DNA of 64,000 bases from Morella rubra (taxonomy: Eukaryota; Streptophyta; Magnoliopsida; Fagales; Myricaceae): assembly GCA_003952965.2 (NCBI GenBank), contig CM025849.1:7227947-7291946 (forward strand), in the 5' to 3' direction. Positions 24,910-36,469 of this stretch are shown here, in pieces. Under the pieces are notes generated by a model. The model did not search any database, was not told the DNA's origin, and saw nothing but the letters and a program-made list of their open reading frames with translations. Each line of letters opens with the position of its first letter. Positions within the stretch are counted from its first letter, which is position 1. The position numbers and the translations under genes were made by a program.

Positions 24910-25935
24910 AGTTCTCACCAGCCTACCGCTAAAGAAAACATTGCAGAATATCGAAACTTCAGGGCAGTCGACAAGATGGACCATTGAATTAGGCGAGTTT
25001 GATATCAAACACCAACCTTACACGGAAGCTCATAGGGAAGTCCTTGCAGATTTCATGATTGAAGTCGAAGACCAACACGCGGAACCTAAATAGCCTACTG
25101 AGGACAACCAAAATCAACCCACTCTCCCAAGACTTCAACTAGAACAGTCCTGCGACAGAAACTCTGCTCATGCTGCATGAGGACACCTTCTAAAACACAC
25201 AAACCAAATTAATTGGGAGGGCCAGGCAGGCGGGGAGTGCCGAAACCTAGTCAAAACAACGAACAATGAGACCAAATCCAAAAATGAAAAATCTAAAAGT
25301 CAGAGTAAACCAGACTGAAGAAAGACCCTATCAGGTCTCACCGAAAACTTAAAGCCCCTAACAATTTCAATACAGGCAAAATGTCAACACTCAGCACGGC
25401 TAAATACAACAAGGCCATCCCATAGCACGTTACTAGTATCGTAGTCTCTTTGAGCTACGGCGACCTAAAACCTGTAACAAACGACTCCCAACTGTATTAG
25501 CCCAGGTCCCAAAGCGAGTTCATTGCAAAAGACGAAGAAAAAACCAACGAAAACAAGCCACACCGTCACTATCACTTGGCCTTGTAGACAAACTCTTCTG
25601 GAGCTCATGCACATATTTAAGTACTTCTCAATAGAGCAGATACCTCGAGCGGAGAATTCCTCAGCTGATAGCCTGGCTCAGATGACTTTAGACCCCGATA
25701 ATGTGTAAAACCATGTGGATGTTCCCTTAGAAGTATTGGATAAACCTTTTATTTGCTTCGAGCACGCAGTGTGGCAAATAACCCAGGGGGAATGATGGGG
25801 TGCATCAATTAACCGTTTTCTCCTTACTAGGGAACTCCCGACCAATAGAGTAGAGGCTCGAAAGATTCGAATGCAGGCTGCTCGGTTAACCCTTACAAAC
25901 CGTTATAAAACCCACAAGAGCTCTACAAAAAACCA
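24910..25935 (+). pseudogene. Gypsy RNase H (end) and second RNase H-like region
   Basis: After the LTR insertion the gypsy frame resumes: LPLKKTLQNIETSGRSTRW, IELGEFDIKHQPYTEAHREV and LADFMIEVED (about 24916-25080) complete the first RNase H. A later piece, FSIEQIPRAENSSADSLAQM (about 25625-25690), and a stretch INRFLLTRELPTNRVEARKI (about 25800-25870) match the block between the second RNase H and integrase in Tat-type elements. Between about 25140 and 25500 the same coding region should continue but is swamped by extra A and C bases. After about 25935 nothing of integrase can be read. Confidence 0.75.
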
Positions 25936-25939
25936 GAAA

Positions 25940-28900
25940 CGATTTCTTCAAAGCGACACACATCCTTCCCTTAACCGCTCAACCTACAGCAAGCGAAACT
26001 CCCCCCCAATCGCAACATGCGCAAAGCAACACCAAGCTAAATCATGATTACCTAAAAAACTGACAATCCACCACACAAGCCCAAAAACAAATCGAGAAAA
26101 ATACAACACTAAGTGCAGAAATCATCCACAGCAACGAAATAAAACCAAAGACAACAAATACCCTTGGCCAACACGAAAAGCCACATCATCGCAAAGAACA
26201 AGGAACCAGCAATATTCAACATTGACACCCAACTACACAACTACCGAGTCTCGCTAGTAATAAACATACAAAAATCAACCGAATATCACCCAATGCAAGT
26301 CAAAAGTAAGCAAAACAGGCACAAGCAAATCACGCCCCCAAAATAGCCAGAGACATATTCAACACCAAAAGCCGTATACTACCTAAAACAGAAATAGTAT
26401 GACCACACAGGTTAACAGACGAAAAAAACATTACTCCACGATAAGAAATCAGACACATTCCACCAATAGCCCCATTCCTCTCCAAAAATCGGAAGCCACT
26501 AGGAAAACGAAAGTAAAAAGATCTAACCAATAATGATAAGGTCCTATCATTCTCAATCGACATCACGGAAAGTCAAAGAGTGGAAATAACCCTAGACAAT
26601 CCCCAAGCCCATGCAAAAAAAAACAAACAAAAACAACAGTAGCAAATCGACTACTTTACCAAACATTTGGGAGTCACCAACAAGAGAACACCCCCAAAAC
26701 CACATCTTATTAGCAACTCACAATTACAGAAATGCAAAACATATTTGGACGGTTATGTGTGGGGTCACCTCCACAATACATTACTAGCAGAGCCTTGTCA
26801 GGTACTTCCAATTGACACCTGAATTAGCAAGCTTACTGACAATACTTAAACCAACAGAATAATGGTCAGAAAGCGCAACAAATTACTTAAAAAGCCAAAC
26901 AAGCGCCTATCTAAAAAATCTCTTAGCAAACAAACTAGGCTAAGACCGCATCCAACCTACCCAAAAAAATACCCAAATTTCATCTCATCCAATCACAGAG
27001 CTAACCCCCCGAGCGCCACAAATAGGAAAAAACTAAGAGAACAAGACGCAAAACTTCAGAAAACGATCACAAAAAACCATAGAACCCAAATTAAAGGTCA
27101 AATAAAACCAGAAATGCCGAAACTACAAAAGTGCTCCAAACAGGAGCACAACCATTGAATGCAAATAAGAAAGAAACGAGACAGCAAAGAAATCACCCAA
27201 TTTCACGCGCAGCGACCCCCAGCGCGAAGCAACCTCTTCCCCCAAACGGACGTTACATACCTCCGAGAGAACACACTCCCACCATACAAAGACAAACAAC
27301 CAAGCCAAAACTCCAAACCAATCAACAATCCATTAAAAATCACTACCACAACCACCGCCAGAAAGAACACTAACAAAACTGGCCCTACGACCATACCTCT
27401 TAGACCCCAAAGAAGGGCAAACGAAACCTCACACAGTGTCAGGCCCACAAATAAAGATCAGCAACACCAACCCTCCTAGGAGAAACCACGAATAAGGAGA
27501 ACCAAGCCCGACGGATATATCCTATCACACAAAAATCGAGTCAAAATGAAACGAGTATACCACACAAAAAGCAACACACCCATGATTCCACCACAACACA
27601 TACAGAAAAAAAGTAAAAGCAAAACCAAAATCACGCCGCCGGAAGAGGGCCCGAAAAACAACAATGTGAATCACATCTACAGCAAACCAACCTCAGACTT
27701 ATCCATAAGAAACATAAAAAAAGAAACAAAAACAAAACTGGAGACCAACAGCAATCAAGACCATCCCCACTAAAACATAACTACCTTCACCGCCCCCCCA
27801 CACGCCGCTGGAAAATAGATCCCCAATACAAACGCTTGGCAGTATGCAAAAGCCGAAAAAACATATTGCAATGCGAGTATTAACCCATAGGTATCTGACA
27901 GCCAGGAAACAATCATTGATATGCCAACCACAGCCCATTCAACAAGAATTCTTCAACCATGCAAACAAAGGCTAAGAAAAAACCGACAATCCTGAAATAT
28001 CTGCCTAAGCTGGGAAGGAATTATAACCAGCGACAACTTAACCAAACCATGAACCACAAAAGACAAAAACCAAAAAGAAACAATGCACTCGCACAATCCA
28101 AAACAAACGTGCGGAACCCAAGAGGACACTAACACAAATACACTCAGAAAGCAAAAAAAAGCCACAAACGGCGAACTCCAAATCACCAGAACCAAAACCA
28201 CCACCTAAGCTCCAAGTTAAACAAATAACGAACGCAAGAGAAAACCACCCAAGAACACAAACCACCCGAATAAAGAAATAGCGAAGCACTACTCCCAAAA
28301 CCGAAATTTTGACTAACACTCGCCACCACGAGAGAAACAACAACCATATATTGAAGAAAAAAAACGCTTCACTATATATCGCAACTAAGAAAAAACTAGG
28401 TCTAGGATGCGTAAAAAAAAAGCAAACCCCTTAATATAAACATCATAAGTAATAATATATCAATACCGGAATTAAATTCAACAAAAAAAAGAAGTACCCC
28501 CACAGAAACACACGCCTCAACTTCTTCGAACACACACCAAACCCAACAAACCAAACCTTATCAACCCAAGAAGCGTCATACATTGTAACAATGCGAATGC
28601 AGCACATACCATCCCAGATGATACAAAAAATAGAAACCCCTGGCAATAAAAGACCCACAGAATCGTAGGAAACACCAAAACAAAACCCTCACGAAGCGAA
28701 CCAAACTTGGGAATCTCTAACAAAAACCCACCAAAAAACACATGACTTGGCGCCCAAAAAAAAAAAATCGCAATGCAACCCACCTCCCAATAAAACTCCT
28801 ACAAAACTCCACCAGTAAAAAACATCCCGCCAATAAAAAAAACAATCCAAACTGAGAACACAAAAGATAACTGAGTATACCCAAAAAACGTCAAACCCAC

Positions 28901-31900
28901 AAAAACTAACGTCAAAGAAAAAAAACTGGAAACCCAATAAAAAAACCCAACCACAATTAAAAAAGAGATGTCAAAGCCTCCCAAAAAAACCAAAAAATAG
29001 AAATCAGTCAAAAAAGGCCGCCACAACAAAAACTTACAAAAATCAAAACCAAATACCTACCAAAAATCCCAGGCTCAACCCCACCCCAGTCCAGGCCTAA
29101 AAATACCCCATAGTGACACAAACAACAGCATCCAACACTAAGAACAACCGAACCCCAAAGCATACCGAAATGCACCCCCAAATGCTCAAAGACGCCGAAC
29201 GCCCACCCTTAGTGCAAACCCGAGCATCAACAAACAACCCCCTAAATCCACACAGTAAACAACCACGAACTAAGCCACGCAAACACCGCCTCACAACGAA
29301 CAGGCGGAACACGGCAGCCCCGACATAGAGAGCTTCACATCCCACAAATGCCTCATAAACATTGTTACCAAAAGTAGGCATCAAACCCACAAGACACACT
29401 CTAACAAACCTGGCGAAAGGCTATCATCAACCTAGCGATGCATCCAAAATACGTATAGACTCTTGCCAACGGAAGAACACGCCACCGCATAAACACACCA
29501 ACCAAACCAAAACGAACAAGTCCAAACTAAAGAAGCGATCTCAACAACAAAACAGACTGCGCCAAGACGACAACACCTCCTCAACAACACCTAATTCAAA
29601 GCTATAGAGTCTCCACAACCAGACACTGCGATACCTAAACAAAACAAGAAACTGACCGCCCACCGCACTCCAGACCCCCGCTAAACACAACCACCCAGCA
29701 AATACCTTATGTACACACTAACGCAAGCCTCATGCCCAAGACATCATACACGCAGAGAACGTGTACAACGAAAATGACAACTCTTCTGAAACTTAACTTC
29801 GAAAACGCACCACAAAACTCTCACCCAAAAAAAGACAAACAGCCTTCCCAAATCACTGCCCACAACAAATCACAAATCAACCCACCCACCCACAAGTCAA
29901 TGAACAACAAATAGCAAACAAGACCCAATAAGAAGGCGAGAAAAAACTGAAGGAAAAGCGCCAACACCCCAGTAGAACACGCAAATGCACTAAGATACAA
30001 CAAGAACAGAAATGGAAAAAGAGGCGAGAAAGAACACCAATTTCAATAAAGAGAGAGTAGAGAACCAAAAAAACAGCGGCATAAAAAAAGACTACAAAAA
30101 GATAAGAAAATATAAATTAGCGAAAAAACACACCCATGCCCGATGCCACCACCCAGCAAAACCCCATAATATTATAACCCAGCCAAACCAAGGCCGGCTC
30201 CCTACAAACTCTGTAATCAACTCACCCAAACTCTACCACTTAACATCTCCTCGACATGAGCGAAACCTCCTACCAGAAAAATACATATCACCACAAGGAT
30301 CAACAAAATAAAACTCTTCCCAAATGCCCATTCCCCACCCCCGGTCACATACCCCACGCACCATGACCACACACACAGCCCTTAAAGAAACTTATCACAT
30401 CATTGCGAATGTGTATCGCCCCAAAGCATACAAACCACAATCAAACGCGAAACTCAACCACAACAAGTATAACATATTAAAACCAAATTCACATCAACCG
30501 CAATAAAACCTATAAATACCATTCATGGACCACAATCTGTAAAGCAACGAAAAATCGGTCATATAGCCCACTATACCACAAAAAATCATATCTATACAAA
30601 TAATACTTCAGGGACCCAACGCAAAAAAGTATTGAAAGAACGCCAAACACACAAGTCCGGCAAAACATCTCTATATTAACCAATGTCACACCACTAGATA
30701 GCTAGAAAACTGAACACACACCCTTTAAAACAAATCATACATCAGAGCTAAAACAAGCACACCCAAGAAGACAAACACACAACAATCAAAATCACAACGA
30801 ACCCAACACCAAAAAACCCAAAAATCCCCAAATACGACAACATGCCCCACACGTTGCTCCACACACTTTACGCAGTAAAACCGTTTACCAAAGACCGCCT
30901 CTCCATATAGGCAATAACTCATCCCCAAACCAAAAATACAAGAGCCTAAAAAGACTTCGAACAAGCAAAACTACAACTATAAAAATAACGATAAACCCAA
31001 ACCATATATACAAACCGCAACAATGTCAAAGGCCCCGAAACGCAATCCTACCCCCTTAAGTAGCCTAAAAGACAATCCAGCCTCCAAAGATATTGAGAGG
31101 GTCTTGTGAGAGAAATGACGAACACACATGACAAACAAGCAACCGATCCCACTAAACAAAAATTTGAGACAGACAAAAACGCACACTAAAGACAACAACG
31201 CAGCCACGAAGAAACTGCGCCAGGACTCCAAGCAGATCGGAGCCAAAAACGCGTCCTTAACTCACAACCAAGAGAATCAATTTCCTCGACACAAGTAGGA
31301 GGCTGACTCAACAGCGAACTGACAGCCTCAACAAAAACGACGCCACTACTCCTGCGCCGGACCACTCGAGATCCGCTATTAGGAGCCAACGGCCTATCAA
31401 ACCACAAGAAAATAGAAAACAACCACTGATTCTCGAAAACAACGGCCACAGTCAGAAAAAAATCCCGAAAGAACACTCAAAAACCAAGCGAGCTACCCGA
31501 ACAAACCACTCCAAAAGAGCATAATAAGAAGTAAATACAATACCTCAACCTATGCAAATCTCGGATTGCTTCTACGAAGCAAAATACAAAACCATCTCAT
31601 ACTAACTAAACAACCGAACCCTCACCTCTGGCGACACCACCTACGAGCGGAACAACATACCGCAGTACAAGATAATCCGCCTAATGCGAGCCGTAAAAAG
31701 CAAAGCAAACCCGATGTAAGACAAAAAAGAAAAAAAAAGAAGAAATCCGAAGCTAAAAGATTAAACAGAACCCGAATAAACACGCCACAAAAGGGCACAC
31801 ATCGCCAGAAGAGGAGTCGAGACACTGAGAAATGAGCACCTATAGGTCAAACCCGAACGAGAGATCAAGCTATATGATTCAAGAACACCAGCACAGGAAT

Positions 31901-33106
31901 CGACAGCAGATAGATTGAGATTCAACTTCAAAAATATCTATCAACCCAAAGCCCAAAACATTCCTTACAGAATGCACGCCAGACACCACAACGCTAATCA
32001 AAATTTAACTTATCCCCAAACACTGTGAGGATAACCAGATTAAAATTCATAATCTTCTGATCAGAACGAGAACCGCAAAAATGATCAACTCAGAAAAAAA
32101 AAAACTAATCCTACGGAAAACTCCCCAAATATAGTAACTGTACCAAAGCATGCACACAGATACTAGGTATTTCAAAAGAAATCCCATAAGACCCCAGACG
32201 TCTTGACGAAAACAGAAACATACGAATTAGAAAAAAACAAACCGTTTAGCAACCAATACAATATGTTGCACAAATAACGGAACTATCAACGATCAAACGA
32301 AGCAGCCATCACACAAAAACGCCGACGGAAACATGCGAGCTCCAAATCACGACACGGGAAAAAAAAAAAATGAACCAGAATGAATCTGCGATTGGAAACA
32401 AACAAATGTCAGAAAAAAATGAAAAAAAAGCCAGACCAAACTGCACAACCTCAGTAACTCCATTAATCCAAATCGTATAGCATGGCGCTAACAGCACACC
32501 TCCGACACAAGACACCGAAACAACAACCCTAAAAATCAGCATAACAGTCAAAAAAAACAAACAGCGTTTTCACAAAACACCAGCCCTCACAACTCTAAAA
32601 CCCAAATTAGAGCGAACAACAAAAAAAGGAACCCAACACCCTCTCACCTTGCGATAGCACCCAAACTAATCGCACCAAAAAATATCCAACACAGACACGC
32701 GCCTCCATCAGACAAAGGAGTCTCACCCAAACCATTACCAATCTCTCAACGGAAACCCACATATCACGTCACCACGCCACAGAAACCCAATACCCAGCAG
32801 CAAACCCAATAATCTCAACCCCCAATCCCTGTAAGCTCAGCAATGAGAAAACAGACACAGCTAAACATCATAACCAGCGACGACAAAAAAGCGCACATAA
32901 ACCAAAAAATATCCTAAACACCCTAAATTATCAGCAAAGCTCCCCAAGCCCAAGCAAAGCTGAATACATTAACCACAAAAATACACAAACGAGAAGAAAA
33001 TTAACAACATCACAAGTACAAAAAAAACACCTCAAAAAAAACAACGTTAACACAAAAAACGAAATCACTTAAATCGTAAAAATAAATCACTATGAGAAAA
33101 CGGTTA
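25940..33106. other. A/C-rich anomalous stretch running into the assembly gap
   Basis: No gene, repeat unit or motif can be supported. The + strand is dominated by A and C; for example 50 of the 60 bases from 29821 are A or C. The stretch starts exactly where the gypsy integrase should begin and runs to the contig end. Patches of the same composition interrupt recognisable gypsy sequence (25140-25500) and the Tekay-like LTR (about 20.1-24.0 kb). The open frames here are low-complexity: hydrophobic G/V/F-rich proteins on the minus strand and K/T/N/P-rich ones on the plus strand, as expected from base composition alone. The likely cause is failed consensus polishing at a contig end. Confidence 0.6.
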
Positions 33107-34106
33107 NNNNNNNNNNNNNNNNNNNNNNNNNNNNNNNNNNNNNNNNNNNNNNNNNNNNNNNNNNNNNNNNNNNNNNNNNNNNNNNNNNNNNNNNNNNNNN
33201 NNNNNNNNNNNNNNNNNNNNNNNNNNNNNNNNNNNNNNNNNNNNNNNNNNNNNNNNNNNNNNNNNNNNNNNNNNNNNNNNNNNNNNNNNNNNNNNNNNNN
33301 NNNNNNNNNNNNNNNNNNNNNNNNNNNNNNNNNNNNNNNNNNNNNNNNNNNNNNNNNNNNNNNNNNNNNNNNNNNNNNNNNNNNNNNNNNNNNNNNNNNN
33401 NNNNNNNNNNNNNNNNNNNNNNNNNNNNNNNNNNNNNNNNNNNNNNNNNNNNNNNNNNNNNNNNNNNNNNNNNNNNNNNNNNNNNNNNNNNNNNNNNNNN
33501 NNNNNNNNNNNNNNNNNNNNNNNNNNNNNNNNNNNNNNNNNNNNNNNNNNNNNNNNNNNNNNNNNNNNNNNNNNNNNNNNNNNNNNNNNNNNNNNNNNNN
33601 NNNNNNNNNNNNNNNNNNNNNNNNNNNNNNNNNNNNNNNNNNNNNNNNNNNNNNNNNNNNNNNNNNNNNNNNNNNNNNNNNNNNNNNNNNNNNNNNNNNN
33701 NNNNNNNNNNNNNNNNNNNNNNNNNNNNNNNNNNNNNNNNNNNNNNNNNNNNNNNNNNNNNNNNNNNNNNNNNNNNNNNNNNNNNNNNNNNNNNNNNNNN
33801 NNNNNNNNNNNNNNNNNNNNNNNNNNNNNNNNNNNNNNNNNNNNNNNNNNNNNNNNNNNNNNNNNNNNNNNNNNNNNNNNNNNNNNNNNNNNNNNNNNNN
33901 NNNNNNNNNNNNNNNNNNNNNNNNNNNNNNNNNNNNNNNNNNNNNNNNNNNNNNNNNNNNNNNNNNNNNNNNNNNNNNNNNNNNNNNNNNNNNNNNNNNN
34001 NNNNNNNNNNNNNNNNNNNNNNNNNNNNNNNNNNNNNNNNNNNNNNNNNNNNNNNNNNNNNNNNNNNNNNNNNNNNNNNNNNNNNNNNNNNNNNNNNNNN
34101 NNNNNN
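33107..34106. other. Assembly gap, 1000 N
   Basis: Exactly 1000 N, the usual placeholder for a scaffold join of unknown length. Everything left of it belongs to one contig and everything right of it to another. Adjacency and orientation of the two are scaffolding inferences. The 3' end of the L10a gene copy is hidden in it. Confidence 0.98.
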
Positions 34107-34708
34107 GGTCCCATCGTACTCTTCAGATTCAAGCACCTCACATTTTGCCAATTTTTCTTCAACAACGAAACAAGGAAGTTAACACTCATATTCTGGAACA
34201 GTCGCTTTTCCTCCATACTGCAATTCCCCACAGCCACACCCATACATAGAACCTTATTGAGTTGAAACTTCACTGTTGCTTTTGTTTCATTAACCTTAGA
34301 CTCTAGGGTCTCCTGATGAGTGACCAGTGTTGGAAACTTACCTGTCTTGTTAAGACCAGGGCCCAAAAGACGAGGAATTTGCTTAATGACAAACTCGGAT
34401 GCTAAGAAGGCATGGTACATCTTGGCCAGCTTCTTGACCAGTTTCTTGTTCTTGTTAAGCTTCTTCAGCCCTTCCACATCCATATACTCCAATCCTATCT
34501 TCTCAGCATCACCGTGCATGTACACCTTCATCTTAGGACGAGGGATGTGAGGGAGCTTTACGGAACCGCTGAAACGCTTGTCGTTCCGGGGATCATAGCT
34601 CTTCAACCCGATTTGGAGCTCCATCGTCTCCGTGAACTTACGGTTCTTCTCCTTGGCGTTGTTCATTACCTGGGAGATTACCTCCCTAAGTGTATCGCTC
34701 TGGAGCTT
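34107..34708 (-). pseudogene. RPL10A: 60S ribosomal protein L10a (uL1) retrocopy, 3' end lost in gap
   Basis: The minus strand reads almost the whole uL1/L10a protein without introns: [14 protein letters not shown] near 34708-34667, then [45 protein letters not shown] and [16 protein letters not shown] to LKSTMG at the gap edge. L10a is part of the L1 stalk of the large ribosomal subunit. The expected initiator is not seen: the codons before KLQS read K-R and a TGA lies directly upstream, so the first usable ATG is internal (34666). Compared with the family as I know it, about six residues are missing after the MHGDA stretch and about two before [10 protein letters not shown], both in frame. 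No introns plus start loss point to a processed (reverse-transcribed) copy. No poly(A) can be checked because the 3' side is N. Confidence 0.8.
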
Positions 34709-34717
34709 CCTTTTTCA

Positions 34718-35090
34718 GCTGTCTCTCCAAGGGCAGCTGCAGTGTGAGCGACGCCGAGGTTCTATTTTTGACTGGTTCTTGCAATTGACCTTAAGTTTTT
34801 GTCAATAAAGAGGCTATCCGGGCCCGAGGATGGCACGTGCTTTTTTGACTGGTTCTATTTCTGTTTCAGCGTCTATTCGCGTTAAGGGCAAGACGGACAA
34901 TTCAAACCGTAAGTTGTCAAGTGTACGGTGCATGGTTGGTTTGCCGTGAGAAGCAACGGTAATTTAAGGTACAAGGTAGACAACAACTTAAACATAAACT
35001 TTAGAGTATTAGTATGACGAAATCAATAAAAGTAGGTAAAACTTAAAAATGACCCAAAGTTAGGGGTGTAAAATGAATTTTTCCCTTATA
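34718..35090. other. Intergenic stretch beside L10a copy
   Basis: No open frame or element is recognised. It includes the short region upstream of the L10a copy (34718-34750), which may be former 5' UTR, and a local direct repeat around tttttgactggttct (34768 and 34843). Confidence 0.4.
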
Positions 35091-35942
35091 AATTTATAAA
35101 ATGAGAAAACATCATTTTAGCCCATAAAACTTACATTAAAATGTCAAAAAGAAGTTTAAACTATTAAAGTCGTCATATCTAGTCCTAAAATTATCAAAAT
35201 ACATCAACGTTCACCTGTCGAAGGATCTAATGGTTGAAATATCTAGAAAAGACTACGTGGTACAATATTGACGGATGGATAATAGGGCAAAGGTTTGTGG
35301 ATTTTGATAGTTTTAGTTCTAAATATATGATTTTAGTAGTTTTGACCTTTTGTTGACGTTTGGATGTATGTTTATGTGTTAAAAATTGAAGATCCCCCTT
35401 GTAAAATTTAGGATGTAAACAATTTTTTTTTTTGGATAAATAAACTATGCAACCTTGAGGTCAAGGCACTTTACACCACTATCTATTATTTTTGTCACAT
35501 TTTACCTACAAACTATTTATTTTAGACACTTTGCACTCTCCGTTAAAATTTTTCATTAATTTTGACATAAATTTATTTTTTAGTCTCTAAAGTCACGATT
35601 TTACCAAGGATGCAAAGTCTTTGAAATCTATAATTGGTGAGAGTAATGTGACAAAAATAATAGATTTAAAATACAAAGTGTCAAGACCTCATAATTCAAG
35701 ACTGTAAAATTTATTTAACACTTTTTTTTTTTTGTCATTTAGTCTTCTTCACTAGGGACTAAAAGGGAGGCTAAATGAAAAGTGGAAGAAAAAGGAAAAT
35801 GATGAAAATGGGAAGAAAAATTTGGAGGAAACACAAAGAGGTGATTATCAAGCTGGAAGTATAGATGTTACGTAACATGAACGTGTTGCACATTCCACAC
35901 AAATCAGCACGGACTCGTTCCAGCTGATTACTTCACCCACTG

Positions 35943-36394
35943 AGATCTCTCTCTCTCTCTTAATTGAGCCATTATAGAATTTTACAATTTTCTTTAATTC
36001 TTTTGGGTCGCTGCAACACGTGAATTCTAAAGTGGTTCGATTGTTGAAACAAATCGGGTAAGTGAAGCTACTATACTGTTTTTCTTCAAAAATGAAGAAC
36101 ACGTTTTCAAAAAAAACTTTGCGGAAAGAATATATATTTTTATTCTCTGCTTATTGAGTTGTCGAACTCACTTCGTTATATTTTTCTTATTTTCAGAGAT
36201 TGTTCAAGAATTGAACCTAAAAAACATGCGGACGGGATAGATGAAAGCATCATTTTAGATTTTAGACTACTAAAAGAATTTGTTTAAATTTATGTGTTAA
36301 AATATTATAGTTATAATATGTTTTGTTCTAAATAAAGAAGGTAAATTCCTTTTATTTCTTTTATTTATTTATGCTGATTTTCGGGGTGTGACAC
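35943..36394. other. Unit A-specific downstream spacer
   Basis: AT-rich sequence downstream of ceQORH copy 1 with no counterpart in unit B. It starts with a (CT)n run at about 35945-35960. No gene is seen. Confidence 0.4.
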
Positions 36395-36469
36395 ATTTTC
36401 TCTATTACATGAAACAGTCCTCTCATTTATTTATATCAAGATCAGCAGTTATAGGCCTATTATATTCAC

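Larger units (their letters stand above)
15591..25940 (+). mobile_element. Degenerate Ty3/gypsy retrotransposon (Tat/Ogre-like), interrupted
   Basis: Order on the + strand: 5' LTR (about 15591-15936), primer-binding site (15939-15954), gag (16041-17080), protease (17702-18409), reverse transcriptase and RNase H (18410-19497). A foreign LTR insertion occupies 19498-24909. The rest of RNase H and a second RNase H-like stretch follow to about 25935. The FIREVHYPDWLSNVFMVKK reverse transcriptase start and the apparent second RNase H downstream of the first point to the Tat/Ogre-type non-chromovirus lineage. Integrase and 3' LTR are not readable because the sequence becomes A/C-rich noise after about 25.94 kb. 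Many stops and frameshifts make it non-functional as read. Confidence 0.85.

Noticed and set aside
22414-32560. Many minus-strand hydrophobic frames resembling membrane proteins (for example 22784-23047, 28799-29029) and lysine/asparagine-rich plus-strand frames
   Set aside because: They follow from the A/C-rich composition: the complement is G/T-rich and translates to Gly, Val, Phe, Leu and Cys. No motif, no start context and overlapping frames on both strands.
33090-34666. Very long open frames (353-520 codons) across the N run on both strands
   Set aside because: They are open only because N codons are not stops. Only the L10a part right of 34106 is real.
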